Below, one piece after another: positions 1 through 10,808 of a DNA stretch of 64,000 nt. The notes below the pieces were generated by a model. The model saw only the letters and a program-made list of their open reading frames with translations. It did no database searches and was not told where the DNA came from. This DNA comes from Delphinus delphis. Lineage: Eukaryota > Chordata > Mammalia > Artiodactyla > Delphinidae. The stretch covers positions 2,418,001-2,482,000 of the forward strand of contig NW_027192658.1 of assembly GCF_949987515.2 (NCBI RefSeq), in the 5' to 3' direction. The stretch's first letter is position 1, and each line of letters starts with the position of its first letter. Position numbers and translations under genes: made by a program.

Positions 1-1331
1 TATGGTGTTTCCGGAAACATGTAAAAAACAAAGCAACAGAACCTAGGGCACTTCCACTTATGGTCCTATAGCTTAGGGAAATTAAAATCAAAAAGACACA
101 GCCACCCCAAAATTTGGAACGGCTCTGTTTACAAGAACCTCGTTTACAGTACAAGTTCAACATCGCAGAAAGTGAAAAATGGAGAAAGAAGTTGTGGTAT
201 TTACTTACAAAGCAATATCACTCAGCAATGAAATCTGTGTCATCAGGCCCGTAGCAGCACAATGAGTGGATTCAGGTATGATGATTCTAACTGAAATAAG
301 TCACACAGAAAAAGAAACATCATAAGATATCAGTAATACACGGAATGTAAACTTGGCTACACAGGAACTGAATTGCAGAACAGAACAGGGTCTCAAATTT
401 GGAAAACCAACTTATGCTTGCTTAAGGGGAAAGGTGAGTTGGGGTGCTGCATAAAACCAGAGATTGAAATGAGCACAGATAAAGTTCCTTAAGCCAAATA
501 TGGAATAGACAAGAGCTACTCCTTGCTCAACAAAATGGACTCAACACCCCATATTAAACGCCTAAGAATGTACCTGACTAGTAAGTATCTTAAAACCTAT
601 GGATTGCTATGTCTCCAAAAGAGAATCAAGCATGTGTACAGGGGCATAAACGCAGCAGTGATAGGATTGGAGAGGTTCGGTGAGCAAATGAAGACCCTTT
701 GAAGTCATATTGCATAGTACCCATTCCACGGGTCTCAACTCTCCAGGTTTAAGGTATTCTTCCTTCAGCTAAAACATGCATGTGGAACCCAGAGTATGAT
801 CAACCATGTGATCGGGAGACGTGTTCAAATATGTCTCAGTTTTCGTACCCTGGTACTCGGGTGCAACATTCCAGACACTTTACTAACACTCTCCCCACTT
901 GGAGAGTCAGTCCCTTTAACCTCCTGTTTGGCCCAGTTTGCAATTTCTGTGGAAGATGAACAGGAATAACGAGAACCAATGAGAGACTAGCTGGTGGTGT
1001 CTGGATGGGCAAATTTAACTCTCATTTCCCACCAGGAAGAGGAATTAACCAAAGGCTCAGCGTGCCGTGCCAGAACCAGATTAGAGCCTGAAGACATCCT
1101 GCGGTGTTGCGGCCAGCTCAAAAGAAAGCGAGTTGAAGAAAGGAGCTCGGGGCACTGTAATTCACAAACCTGCAGAGTTATAAATGACAGCTATCGTCCA
1201 AAAATATACTGAAGTAAGGCTGCCAAGAGGACTTGAAAGCGGGGCAGAATTGCAGGAAACCGATTTCAGGAGGTAGACTGGAATTGCATTGAAAGCATAG
1301 GAAAAGAGGCAGAACGTCCACAATGATGCAC
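1..1331. repeat. Satellite unit 0 (partial, window edge)
   Basis: Lacks its palindrome and the first part of the L1-derived segment because the window starts here. It lost one A near 1147 (ctcggggcac instead of ctcaggggcac), a deletion shared with the end of unit 2. Its 3' part from about 752 is the start of the two-unit duplication. Confidence 0.9.
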
Positions 1332-1403
1332 TTGGCCAAAAAGGGCGTATGCGTTTTTTCCTGAATATATTCAGGAAAAAACGCATACGCCCTTTTTGGC
1401 CAA
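1332..1403. repeat. 72-bp perfect palindrome (mariner-type MITE-like), representative copy
   Basis: Two 36-bp arms with no spacer. The left arm begins TTGGCCAAAAAGGGCG, the right arm ends CGCCCTTTTTGGCCAA, and the centre is CCTGAATATATTCAGG. Symmetry is complete over 72 bp and breaks at the next base on each side (c and c). The outer sequence GGTTGGCCAAAAAG/CTTTTTGGCCAACC is, from memory, the end of ruminant mariner elements; here the right side keeps GGCCAACC and the left reads cacTTGGCC. A palindrome of two fused mariner ends is a known MITE form (compare human MADE1). The same block recurs once per unit, and about 22 of 35 copies of the 1,580-bp type are perfect by eye. The mariner link is inference. 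Confidence 0.85.
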
Positions 1404-1410
1404 CCAAGCA

Positions 1411-2240
1411 AGCTTGCAAAGGAAATCTGCACTACAATGAAGTCTCACTTCCCCCCGGTCAAAAGGTCCATCTGAAAAAAGTGTAAAATCCAGAAAGGCA
1501 GGACAGGCCATGGAGAACTGGGAGCCTTGTTATGCTGATGGGCGGGATGTAAATTGCCAACAGACACTCAGGAGAAGTGTATGGTGTTTCCTGAAACATC
1601 TAAAAACAAAGCAACAGACCCTAGGGCACTTGCACTTATGGTCCTATAGCTTAGGAAAATTAAAATCAAAAAGACACAGCCACCCCAAAGTTTGGGACGC
1701 CTCCGTTTCCAAGAACCTCGTTTACCGTACAAGTTCAATATCACAGAAAGTGAAAAATGGATAAAGAACTTGTGGTACTTACGTACAACGCAGTATCACT
1801 CAGCAATGAAATCTATGTCATCAGGCCCATAGCAGCATAATGAGTGGATTCAGGTACGATGATTCTAACTGAAATAATTCACACAGAAAAAGAAACATCA
1901 TAAGATATCACTAATACACGGAATGTAAACTTGGCTACACAGGAACTGCATTCCAAAACAGAACAGGGTCTCAAATTTAGAAAACCAACTTATGCTTGGT
2001 TAAGGGGAAAGGTGAGTTGGGGTGCTGCATAAAACCAGAGATTGAAATGAGCACAGATAAAGTTCCTTAAGCCAAATATGGAATAGACAAGAGCTACTCC
2101 TTGCTCAACGAAATGGACTCAAAACCCCATATTAAACGCCTAAGAATGTACCTGACTAGTAAGTATCTTAAAACCTATGGATTGCTATGTCTCCAAAAGA
2201 GAATCAAGCGTGTGTACAGGGGCATAAACGCAGCAGTGAT
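1411..2240 (+). mobile_element. L1-derived segment of the satellite unit (ORF2 3' end plus 3' UTR), representative copy
   Basis: The order of recognisable L1 blocks is preserved: the tgcaaa...acaatga..tctcac region of ORF2, the ccggtcaaaag..ccatctgaaaa block, gatgtaaattgccaaca, gtatggtgtttcctgaaacat, aaaaatggataaagaa, gtatcactcagcaatgaaat, ctgaaataagtcacacag, catcataagatatcac, and the 3' UTR block cttaaggggaaaggtgagttgggg. In many units a short + frame (for example 1510-1764) still reads like the ORF2 C-terminus (SVWCFLKHLK). The true L1 3' terminus is missing; it was lost in the deletion that ends near 2240. The same segment occurs in every unit. Confidence 0.85.
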
Positions 2241-2910
2241 AGGATTGTAGAGGTTCGGTGAGCAAATGAAGACCCTTTGAAGTCATATTGCATGGTACCC
2301 ATTCCACGGGTCTCAACTCTCCAGGTTTAAGGTATTCTTCCTTCAGCTAAAACATGCATGTGGAACCCAGAGTATGATCAACCACGTGAACGGGAGACGT
2401 GTTCAAATATGACTCAGTTTCCCTCCCCTGGTACTCGGGTGCAACGTTCCAGACGCTTTACTAACACTCTCCCGTCTTGGAGAGTCAGTTCCTTTAACCT
2501 CCTGTTTGGCCCAGTTTGCAATTTCTGCGGAAGATGAACAGGAATAGCGAGAACCAATGAGAGGCTAGCTGGAGGTGTCTGGACAGGCAAATTTAACTCT
2601 CATTTCCCACCAGGAAGAGGAATTAACCAAAGGCTCAGCGTGCCGTGCCGGAACCAGATTAGGGCCTGAAGCCATCCTGCGGTGTTGCGGCCAGCTCACA
2701 AGAAAGCGAGTTGAAGAAAGGAGCTCAGGGGCACTGTAATTCACAAACCTGCAGAGTTATAAATGACAGCTATCGTCCAAAAATAGACTGAAGTAAGGCT
2801 GCCAAGAGGACTTGAAAGCGGGGCAGAATTGCAGGAAACCGATTTCAGGAGGTAGACTGGAATTGCATTGAAAGCATAGGAAAAGAGGCAGAACGTCCAC
2901 AATGATGCAC
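2241..2910. repeat. Unassigned part of the satellite unit, representative copy
   Basis: About 670 bp between the L1-derived part and the next palindrome. I do not recognise it. It holds a CCAAT motif (aaccaatgag) and, about 200 bp on, a ttataaat motif just before the most conserved stretch, so an old LTR or other promoter-bearing element is possible, but there is no further support. The last 250 bp before the palindrome are almost invariant between units. Confidence 0.6.
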
Positions 2911-4489
2911 TTGGCCAAAAAGGGCGTATGCGTTTTTTCCTGAATATATTCAGGAAAAAACGCATACGCCCTTTTTGGCCAACCAAGCAAGCTTGCAAAG
3001 GAAATCTGCACTACAATGAAGTCTCACTTCCCCCCGGTCAAAAGGGCCATCTGAAAAAAGTGTAAAATCCAGAAAGGCAGGACAGGCCATGGAGAACTGG
3101 GAGCCTTGTGATGCTGATGGGCGGGATGTAAATTGCCAACAGACACTCCGGAGAAGTGTATGGTGTTTCCTGAAACATCTAAAAAACAAAGCAACAGAGC
3201 CTAGGGCACTGCCACTTATGGTCCTATAGCTTAGGGAAATTAAAATCAAAAAGACACAGCCACGCCAAAGTTTGGGACGCCTCTGTTTCCAAGAACCTCG
3301 TTTACAGTACAAGTTCAACATCGCAGAAAGTGAAAAATGGATAAAGAAGTTGTGGTATTTACTTACAAAGCAATATCACTCAGCAATGAAATCTATGTCA
3401 TCAGGCCCTTAGCAGCACAATGAGTGGATTCAGGTATGATGATTTTAACTGAAATAAGTCACACAGAAAAAGAAACATCATAAGATATCAGTAATACATG
3501 GAATGTAAAGTTGGCTACACAGGAACTGAATTACAAAACAGAACAGGGTCTCAAATTTAGAAAACCAACTTATGCTTGCTTAAGGGTAAAGGTGAGTTGG
3601 GGTGCTGCATAAAACCAGAGATTGAAATGAGCACAGATAAAGTTCCTTAAGCCAAATATGGAATAGACAACAGCTACTCCTTGCTCAACGAAATGGACTC
3701 AACACCGCATATTAAACGCCTATGAATGTACCTGACTAGTAAGTATCTTAAAACCTATAGATTGCAATGTCTCCGAAAGAGAAACAAGCATGTGTACAGG
3801 GGCATAAACGCAGCAGTGATAGGATTGGAGAGGTTCGGTGAGCAAATGAAGTCCCTTTGAAGTCATATTGCATGGTACCCATTACACGGGTTTCAACTAC
3901 CCAGGTTTTAGGTATTCTTCCTTCAGCTAAAACATGCATGTGGAACCCAGAGTATGATCAACCATGTGATCGGGAGACGTGTTCAAATATATCTCAGTTT
4001 TCGTACCCTGGTACTCGGGTGCAACATTCCAGACACTTTACTAACACTCTCCCCACTTGGAGAGTCAGTCCCTTTAACCTCCTGTTTGGCCCAGTTTGCA
4101 ATTTCTGTGGAAGATGAACAGGAATAGCGAGAACCAATGAGAGACCAGCTGGTGGTGTCTGGATGGGCAAATTTAACTCTCATTTCCCACCAGGAAGAGG
4201 AATTAACCAAAGGCTCAGCGTGCCGTGCCAGAACCAGATTAGAGCCTGAAGACATCCTGCGGTGTTGCGGCCAGCTCAAAAGAAAGCGAGTTGAAGAAAG
4301 GAGCTCGGGGCACTGTAATTCACAAACCTGCAGAGTTATAAATGACAGCTATCGTCCAAAAATATACTGAAGTAAGGCTGCCAAGAGGACTTGAAAGCGG
4401 GGCAGAATTGCAGGAAACCGATTTCAGGAGGTAGACTGGAATTGCATTGAAAGCATAGGAAAAGAGGCAGAACGTCCACAATGATGCAC
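2911..4489. repeat. Satellite unit 2 (1,579 bp)
   Basis: Keeps six A in the taaaaaacaaagc run but is one base short near 4305 (ctcggggcac). Private cttgtgatgctg near 3107 and cacgccaaag near 3262. Palindrome perfect. Confidence 0.92.
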
Positions 4490-7068
4490 TTGGCCAAAAA
4501 GGGCGTATGCGTTTTTTCCTGAATATATTCAGGAAAAAACGCATACGCCCTTTTTGGCCAACCAAGCAAGCTTGCAAAGGAAATCTGCACTACAATGAAG
4601 TCTCACTTCCCCCCGGTCAAAAGGTCCATCTGAAAAAAGTGTAAAATCCAGAAAGGCAGGACAGGCCATGGAGAACTGGGAGCCTTGTTATGCTGATGGG
4701 CGGGATGTAAATTGCCAACAGACACTCAGGAGAAGTGTATGGTGTTTCCTGAAACATCTAAAAACAAAGCAACAGACCCTAGGGCACTTCCACTTATGGT
4801 CCTATAGCTTAGGAAAATTAAAATCAAAAAGACACAGCCACCCCAAAGTTTGGGACGCCTCCGTTTCCAAGAACCTCGTTTACCGTACAAGTTCAATATC
4901 ACAGAAAGTGAAAAATGGATAAAGAACTTGTGGTACTTACGTACAACGCAGTATCACTCAGCAATGAAATCTATGTCATCAGGCCCATAGCAGCATAATG
5001 AGTGGATTCAGGTACGATGATTCTAACTGAAATAAGTCACACAGAAAAAGAAACATCATAAGATATCACTAATACACGGAATGTAAACTTGGCTACACAG
5101 GAACTGCATTCCAAAACAGAACAGGGTCTCAAATTTAGAAAACCAACTTATGCTTGGTTAAGGGGAAAGGTGAGTTGGGGTGCTGCATAAAACCAGAGAC
5201 TGAAATGAGCACAGATAAAGTTCCTTAAGCCAAATATGGAATAGACAAGAGCTACTCCTTGCTCAACGAAATGGACTCAACACCCCATATTAAACGCCTA
5301 AGAATGTACCTGACTAGTAAGTATCTTAAAACCTATGGATTGCTATGTCTCCAAAAGAGAATCAAGCGTGTGTACAGGGGCATAAACGCAGCAGTAATAG
5401 GATTGGAGAGGTTCGGTGAGCAAATGAAGACCCTTTGAAGTCATATTGCATGGTACCCATTCCACGGGTCTCAACTCTCCAGGTTTAAGGTATTCTTCCT
5501 TCAGCTAAAACATGCATGTGGAACCCAGAGTATGATCAACCACGTGAACGGGAGACGTGTTCAAATATGACTCAGTTTCCCTCCCCTGCTACTCGGGTGC
5601 AACATTCCAGACGCTTTACTAACACTCTCCCGTCTTGGAGAGTCAGTTCCTTTAACCTCCTGTTTGGCCCAGTTTGCAATTTCTGCGGAAGATGAACAGG
5701 AATAGCGAGAACCAATGAGAGGCTAGCTGGAGGTGTCTGGACAGGCAAATTTAACTCTCATTTCCCACCAGGAAGAGGAATTAACCAAAGGCTCAGCGTG
5801 CCGTGCCGGAACCAGATTAGGGCCTGAAGCCATCCTGCGGTGTTGCGGCCAGCTCACAAGAAAGCGAGTTGAAGAAAGGAGCTCAGGGGCACTGTAATTC
5901 ACAAACCTGCAGAGTTATAAATGACAGCTATCGTCCAAAAATAGACTGAAGTAAGGCTGCCAAGAGGACTTGAAAGCGGGGCAGAATTGCAGGAAACCGA
6001 TTTCAGGAGGTAGACTGGAATTGCATTGAAAGCATAGGAAAAGAGGCAGAACGTCCACAATGATGCACTTGGCCAAAAAGGGCGTATGCGTTTTTTCCTG
6101 AATATATTCAGGAAAAAACGCATACGCCCTTTTTGGCCAACCAAGCAAGCTTGCAAAGGAAATCTGCACTACAATGAAGTCTCACTTCCCCCCGGTCAAA
6201 AGGGCCATCTGAAAAAAGTGTAAAATCCAGAAAGGCAGGACAGGCCATGGAGAACTGGGAGCCTTGTTATGCTGATGGGCGGGAGGTAAATTGCCAACAG
6301 ACACTCGGGAGAAGTGTATGGTGTTTCCTGAAACATCTAAAAAACAAAGCAACAGAGCCTAGGGCACTGCCACTTATGGTCCTATAGCTTAGGGAAATTA
6401 AAATCAAAAAGACACAGCCACCCCAAAGTTTGGGACGCCTCTGTTTACAAGAACCTCGTTTACAGTACAAGTTCAACATCGCAGAAAGTGAAAAATGGAT
6501 ATAGAAGTTGTGGTATTTACTTACAAAGCAATATCACTCAGGAATGAAATCTATGTCATCAAGCCCTTAGAAGAACAATGAGTGGATTCAGGTATGATGA
6601 TTCTAACTGAAATAAGTCACACAGAAGAAGAAACATCATAAGATATCACTAATACACGGAATGAAAACTTGGCTACACAGGAACTGAATTACAGAACAGA
6701 ACAGGGTCTCAAATTTAGAAAACCAACTTATGCTTGCTTAAGGGGAAAGGTGAGTTGGGGTGCTGCATAAAACCAGAGATTGAAATGAGCACAGATAAAG
6801 TTCCTTAAGCCAAATATGGAATAGACAACAGCTACTCCTTGCTCAACGAAATGGACTCAACACCGCATATTAAACGCCTATGAATGTACCTGACTAGTAA
6901 GTATCTTAAAACCTATAGATTGCAATGTCTCCGAAAGAGAAACAAGCATGTGTACAGGGGCATAAACGCAGCAGTGATAGGATTGGAGAGGTTCGGTGAG
7001 CAAATGAAGTCCCTTTGAAGTCATATTGCATGGTACCCATTCCACAGGTCTCAACTCTCCAGGTTTTA
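3910..7068. repeat. Higher-order repeat, two-unit block, copy 2
   Basis: Directly adjoins copy 1. It carries extra private changes near its 3' end (cactcaggaatg, agaagaac, gaagaagaaac between 6535 and 6630), so the duplication is older than the three-unit ones further right. Confidence 0.8.
4490..6068. repeat. Satellite unit 3 (1,579 bp)
   Basis: Near-copy of unit 1, with the same A-run deletion near 4758; private ctcccctgctactc near 5586. Palindrome perfect. Confidence 0.92.
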
Positions 7069-7648
7069 GGTATTCTTCCTTCAGCTAAAACATGCCTGGG
7101 GAACCCAGAGTATGATCAACCACGTGAATGGGAGACGTGTTCAAATATGTCTCAGTTTCCCTCCCCTGGTACTCGGGTGCAACATTCCAGACGCTTTACT
7201 AACACTCTCCCGTCTTGGAGAGTCAGTTCCTTTAACCTCCTGTTTGGCCCAGTTTGCAATTTCTGCGGAAGATGAACAGGAATAGCGAGAACCAATGAGA
7301 GGCTAGCTGGAGGTGTCTGGACAGGCAAATTTAACTCTCATTTCCCACCAGGAAGAGGAATTAACCAAAGGCTCAGCGTGCCGTGCCGGAACCAGATTAG
7401 GGCCTGAAGCCATCCTGCGGTGTTGCGGCCAGCTCACAAGAAACCGAGTTGAAGAAAGGAGCTCAGGGGCACTGTAATTCACAAACCTGCAGAGTTATAA
7501 ATGACAGCTATCGTCCAAAAATAGACTGAAGTAAGGCTGCCAAGAGGACTTGAAAGCGGGGCAGAATTGCTGGAAACCGATTTCAGGAGGTAGACTGGAA
7601 TTGCATTGAAAGCATAGGAAAAGAGGCAGAACGTCCACAATGATGCAC
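6069..7648. repeat. Satellite unit 4 (1,580 bp)
   Basis: Near-copy of unit 2 in its first two thirds, then switches to a type with atgcctgggg (near 7091), gaaaccgagttg and gaattgctgg, all shared only with unit 13/14 at 21.3-21.8 kb. Confidence 0.92.
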
Positions 7649-9228
7649 TTGGCCAAAAAGGGCGTATGCGTTTTTTCCTGAATATATTCAGGAAAAAACG
7701 CATACGCCCTTTTTGGCCAACCAAGCAAGCTTGCAAAGGAAATCTGCACTACAATGAAGTCTCACTTCCCCCCGGTCAAAAGGGCCATCTGAAAAAAGTG
7801 TAAAATCCAGAAAGGCAGGACAGGCCATGGAGAACTGGGAGCCTTGTTATGCTGATGGGCGGGATGTAAATTGCCAACAGACACTCGGGAGAAGTGTATG
7901 GTGTTTCCTGAAACATCTAAAAAACAAAGCAACAGAGCCTAGGACACTGCCACTTATGGTCCTATAGCTTAGGGAAACTAAAATCAAAAAGACACAGCCA
8001 CCCCAAAGTTTGGAACGGCTCTGTTTACAAGAACCTCGTTTACAGTACAAGTTCAACATCGCAGAAAGTGAAAAATGGATAAAGAAGTTGTGGTATTTAC
8101 TTACAAAGCAATATCACCAAGCAATGAAATCTGTGTCATCAGGCCCTTAGCAGCACAATGAGTGGATTCAGGTATGATGATTCTAACTGAAATAAGTCAC
8201 ACAGAAAAAGAAACATCATAAGATATCAGTAATACACGGAATGTAAACTTGGCTACACAGGAACTGAATTACAGAACAGAAGAGCGTCTCAAATTTAGAA
8301 AACCAACTTATGCTTGCTTAAGGGGAAAGGTGAGTTGGGGTGCTGCATAAAACCAGAGATTGAAATGAGCACAGATAAAGTTCCTTAAGCCAAATATGGA
8401 ATAGACAAGAGCTACTCCTTGCTCAAAGAAATGGACTCAACACCGCATATTAAATGCCTAAGAATGTACCTGACTAGTAAGTATCTTAAAACCTAGGGAT
8501 TGCTATGTCTCCGAAAGAGAATCAAGCATGTGTACAGGGGCATAAACGCAGCAGTGATAGGATTGGAGAGGTTCGGTGAGCAAATGAAGACCCTTTGAAG
8601 TCATATTGCATGGTACCCATTCCACGGGTTTCAACTACCCAGGTTTTAGGTATTCTTCCTTCAGCTAAAACATGCATGTGGAACCCAGAGTATGATCAAC
8701 CATGTGATCGGGAGACGTGTTCAAATATGTCTCAGTTTTCCTCCCCTGGTACTCGGGTGCAACATTCCAGACGCTTTACTAACACTCTCCCCACTTGGAG
8801 AGTCAGCGCCTTTAACCTCCTGTTTGGCCCAGTTTGCAATTTCTGCGGAAGATGAACAGGAATAGCGAGAACCAATGAGAGACTAGATGGAGGTGTCTGG
8901 ACGGGCAAATTTAACTCTCATTTCCCACCAGGAAGAGGAAATAACCAGAGGCTCAGCGTGCCGTGCCGGAACCAGATTAGGGCCTGAAGCCATCCTGCGG
9001 TGTTGCGGCCAGGTCACAAGAAAGCGAGTTCAAGAAAGGAGCTCAGGGGCACTGTAATTCACAAACCTGCAGAGTTATAAATGACAGCTATCGTCCAAAA
9101 ATAGACTGAAGTAAGGCTGCCAAGAGGACTTGAAAGCGGGGCAGAATTGCAGGAAACCGATTTCAGGAGGTAGACTGGAATTGCATTGAAAGCATAGGAA
9201 AAGAGGCAGAACGTCCACAATGATGCAC
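7649..9228. repeat. Satellite unit 5 (1,580 bp)
   Basis: Diagnostic changes: atcaccaagcaatg (8113), acctagggattg (8492), ctagatggagg (8883) and cgagttcaag (9025). All recur in unit 14 at a nine-unit distance. Palindrome perfect. Confidence 0.92.
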
Positions 9229-10808
9229 TTGGCCAAAAAGGGCGTATGCGTTTTTTCCTGAATATATTCAGGAAAAAACGCATACGCCCTTTTTGGACAA
9301 CCAAGCAAGCTTGCAAAGGAAATCTGCACTACAATGAAGTCTCACTTCCCCCCGGTCAAAAGGGCCATCTGAAAAAAGTGTAAAATCCAGAAAGGCAGGA
9401 CAGGCCATGGAGAACTGGGAGCCTTGTTATGCTGATGGGCGGGATGTAAATTACCAGCAGACACTCAGGAGAAGTGTATGGTGTTTCCTGAAACATCTAA
9501 AAAACAAAGGAACAGAGCCTAGGGCACTGCCACTTATGGTCCTATAGCTTAGGGAAATTAAAATCAAAAAGACACAGCCACCCCAAAGTTTGGGACGCCT
9601 CTGTTTACAAGAACCTCGTTTACAGTACAAGTTCAACATCGCAGAAAGTGAAAAATGGATAAAGAAATTGTGGTACTTACGTACAATGCAGTATCACTCA
9701 GCAATGAAATCTATGTCATCAGGCCCGTAGCAGCATAATGAGTAGATTCAGGTACGATGATTCTAACTGAAATAAGTCACACAGAAAAAGAAACATCATA
9801 AGATATCAGTAATACACGGAATGTAAACTTGGCTACACAGGAACTGAATTCCAAAACAGAACAGGTTCTCAAATTTAGAAAACCAACTTATGCTTGCTTA
9901 AGGGGAAAGGTGAGTTGGGGTGCTGCATAAAACCAGAGATTGAAATGAGCACAGATAAAGTTCCTTAAGCCAAATATGGAATAGACAAGAGCTTCTCCTT
10001 GCTCAACGAAATGGACTCAACACCGCATATTAAACGCCTAAGAATGTACCTGACTAGTAAGTATCTTAAAACCTATGGATTGCTATGTCTCTGAAAGAGA
10101 ATCAAGCATGTGTACAGGGGCATAAACGCAGCAGTGATAGGATTGGAGAGGTCCGGTGAGCAAATGAAGACCCTTTGAAGTCATATTGCATGGTACCCAT
10201 TCCACGTGTTTCAACTACCCAGGTTTTAGGTATTCTTCCTTCAGCTAAAACATGCATGTGGAACCCAGAGTATGATCAACCATGTGATCGGGAGACGTGT
10301 TCAAATATGTCTCAGTTTTCCTCCCCTGGTACTCGGGTGCAACATTCCAGACGCTTTACTAACACTCTCCCCACTTGGAGAGTCAGCGCCTTTAACCTCC
10401 TGTTTGGCCCAGTTTGCAATTTCTGCGGAAGATGAACAGGAATAGCGAGAACCAATGAGAGGCTAGCTGGAGGTGTCTGGACGGGCAAATTTAACTCTCA
10501 TTTCCCACCAGGAAGAGGAAATAACCAAAGGCTCAGCGTGCCGTGCCGGAACCAGATTAGGGCCTGAAGCCATCCTGCGGTGTTGCGGCCAGGTCACAAG
10601 AAAGCGAGTTGAAGAAAGGAGCTCAGGGGCACTGTAATTCACAAACCTGCAGAGTTATAAATGACAGCTATCGTCCAAAAATAGACTGAAGTAAGGCTGC
10701 CAAGAGGACTTGAAAGCGGGGCAGAATTGCAGGAAACCGATTTCAGGAGGTAGACTGGAATTGCATTGAAAGCATAGGAAAAGAGGCAGAACGTCCACAA
10801 TGATGCAC
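9229..10808. repeat. Satellite unit 6 (1,580 bp)
   Basis: Right palindrome arm carries c to a at 9297 (ggacaa), a change shared with units 15, 22 and 23. Also ggtccggtgagc near 10151 and a private gcttctccttg near 9991. Confidence 0.92.

Larger units (their letters stand above)
1332..2910. repeat. Satellite unit 1 (1,579 bp)
   Basis: One A shorter in taaaaacaaagc (near 1601). Carries tatgcttggttaagg, shared with units 3 and 13, and a private aataattcac near 1875. Palindrome perfect. Confidence 0.92.
752..3909. repeat. Higher-order repeat, two-unit block, copy 1
   Basis: Matches 3910-7068 at an offset of 3,158 bp with few differences. Both copies share the one-base deletions ctcggggcac and taaaaacaaagc, the tatgcttggttaagg variant, and the nonstandard cctatgaatg and attgcaatgtctcc variants near their 3' ends. 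The left limit is where 3'-shifted differences (accct/tccct, ctctcc/ctaccc) stop. Confidence 0.8.

Noticed and set aside
1162..1432. Recurrent 84-85 codon minus-strand frames across the palindrome, repeated in nearly every unit
   Set aside because: Two overlapping frames on the same strand are equally conserved, the sequence is conserved at DNA level without codon bias, the palindrome itself encodes part of both, and there is no recognisable domain. They reflect the invariant core, not a protein.
3857..4117. Recurrent + strand frame of about 86 codons (begins MKSYCMVPI) in the 3' part of many units
   Set aside because: Broken by stops or missing in several units (for example units of the gaacctagagtatg type), differences are not biased to synonymous sites, and no domain is recognised.
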